A stretch of DNA of 6,180 nt from CAYYFX01 sp964471155 (GTDB lineage: Bacteria > ARS69), in NCBI GenBank assembly GCA_964471155.1, contig CAYYFX010000161.1, forward strand, positions 1 through 6,180, given 5' to 3'. This document shows positions 5,763-6,180 of the stretch, piece after piece (within the stretch, counting starts at the first letter, position 1; each line of letters opens with the position of its first letter). Under the pieces are notes generated by a model. It made no database searches and was not told where the DNA came from. It saw only the letters and a list, made by a program, of their open reading frames with translations. Position numbers and translations under genes: made by a program.

Positions 5763-6180
5763 TCATCGGTACATGGCCTTGATGCGGCCAAAGGACGTGG
5801 GCTCGATCGCCACGCCACCACACCCGGCACCGAACGCCCCGACTGGCCCGCAGGAGGGCGTGGGCGGGAAGAGGCAGGGGGAGTCGTCGCGGACGGTGAG
5901 GTCCAACGAGGAGAGATCGCAGAAGAGGAGATCCGCCGTGAAGTCGGTCGGAGCCGGCGCGCCCCCGCCGCCGAAGTCGCCGGCCGCGTTTCCCCAGAAG
6001 AGGTTGCAGCCGCTCGTGAAGGACGTGCCGCTGGCGAAGCGAACCGCGGGGCGCGGCGAGTATGCGACCACGTTGTTGTGGAAGGATCCGGTTGCTCCCG
6101 GTGCGGCCGCGAACGCCGCCCCGTCCGAGGGTGTAAGAAGAACTGTGTAAGCGGCCACGATGTAGACTTCATCCCGAGGA
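5763..6180 (-). CDS. Secreted parallel beta-helix protein, C-terminal end (N-terminus beyond right edge)
   Basis: Only the last 138 residues are visible, ending at the TGA at 5765-5763. They begin PRDEVYIVAAYTVLL with no break at the window edge, so the gene starts outside. The pattern SFHNNVVAYSPRPAVRF, SGCNLFWGN and GDFGGGG is that of the last rungs of a right-handed parallel beta-helix. The block LLFCDLSSLDLTVRDDSPC and CGPVGAFGAGCGG then matches the Cys-containing cap I recall at the end of many exported beta-helix proteins of high-GC environmental bacteria. After the cap comes VAIEPTSFGRIKAMYR at the very end. Cysteines in the cap probably form disulfides outside the cytoplasm. An internal GTG at 6158 could be mistaken for a start, but homology-like sequence continues upstream of it. 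Substrate or binding partner cannot be told: such helices serve as polysaccharide lyases, adhesins or structural surface proteins. Base composition is slightly less GC-rich than the left half. Confidence 0.72.
   Translation of the reverse strand, partial: PRDEVYIVAAYTVLLTPSDGAAFAAAPGATGSFHNNVVAYSPRPAVRFASGTSFTSGCNLFWGNAAGDFGGGGAPAPTDFTADLLFCDLSSLDLTVRDDSPCLFPPTPSCGPVGAFGAGCGGVAIEPTSFGRIKAMYR

Noticed and set aside
5766..6172. A continuous minus-strand frame from an ATG at 6172 that would give the DNRLRE half a start
   Set aside because: The part upstream of about 5740 lies in the wrong frame over the beta-helix coding sequence and is Arg/Ser/Pro-rich without homology; it is a shadow frame.

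Overview
This is a very GC-rich window (most codons end in G or C) from a bacterium that probably has a Gram-negative envelope. The evidence is a lipoprotein L,D-transpeptidase of the YcbB type and two secreted beta-rich surface-protein genes. The Cys-rich end of the beta-helix protein (…SPC…CGPVGAFGAGCGG…) and the DNRLRE-like fragment resemble proteins I recall from uncultured high-GC lineages such as Candidatus Eisenbacteria. That placement is from memory and is tentative.

Layout. Bases 1-3440 hold three genes read leftwards in the order DUF72 protein (3440-2733), PA0069-type radical SAM protein (2659-1469) and an STT3/GT66-like multi-pass membrane glycosyltransferase (1373 to beyond the left edge). 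The gaps of 73 and 95 bases would allow one transcript. A divergent 106-base gap (3441-3546) separates them from a rightward L,D-transpeptidase lipoprotein gene (3547-5337). A short convergent gap (5338-5401) follows, and then two leftward genes. One is a broken DNRLRE-type surface-protein gene (about 5748-5402) that keeps a good ribosome binding site and start codon but has its conserved domain in another frame. The other is the C-terminal end of a secreted parallel beta-helix protein that enters from the right edge and stops at 5763.

How the genes relate. The transpeptidase acts on peptidoglycan crosslinks, the STT3-like protein probably transfers or handles lipid-linked glycans at the membrane, and the two right-hand genes make exported proteins, so three of the five loci with an assignable role concern the envelope or surface. 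The radical SAM and DUF72 proteins are both poorly understood families that may act together. I see no RNA gene, mobile element, CRISPR array or origin, and no convincing complete new system. The most useful leads are the apparent internal deletion in the DNRLRE gene, the short basic-aromatic C-terminal tail of the beta-helix protein, the probable leaderless promoter of the transpeptidase, and the radical SAM/DUF72 pair.
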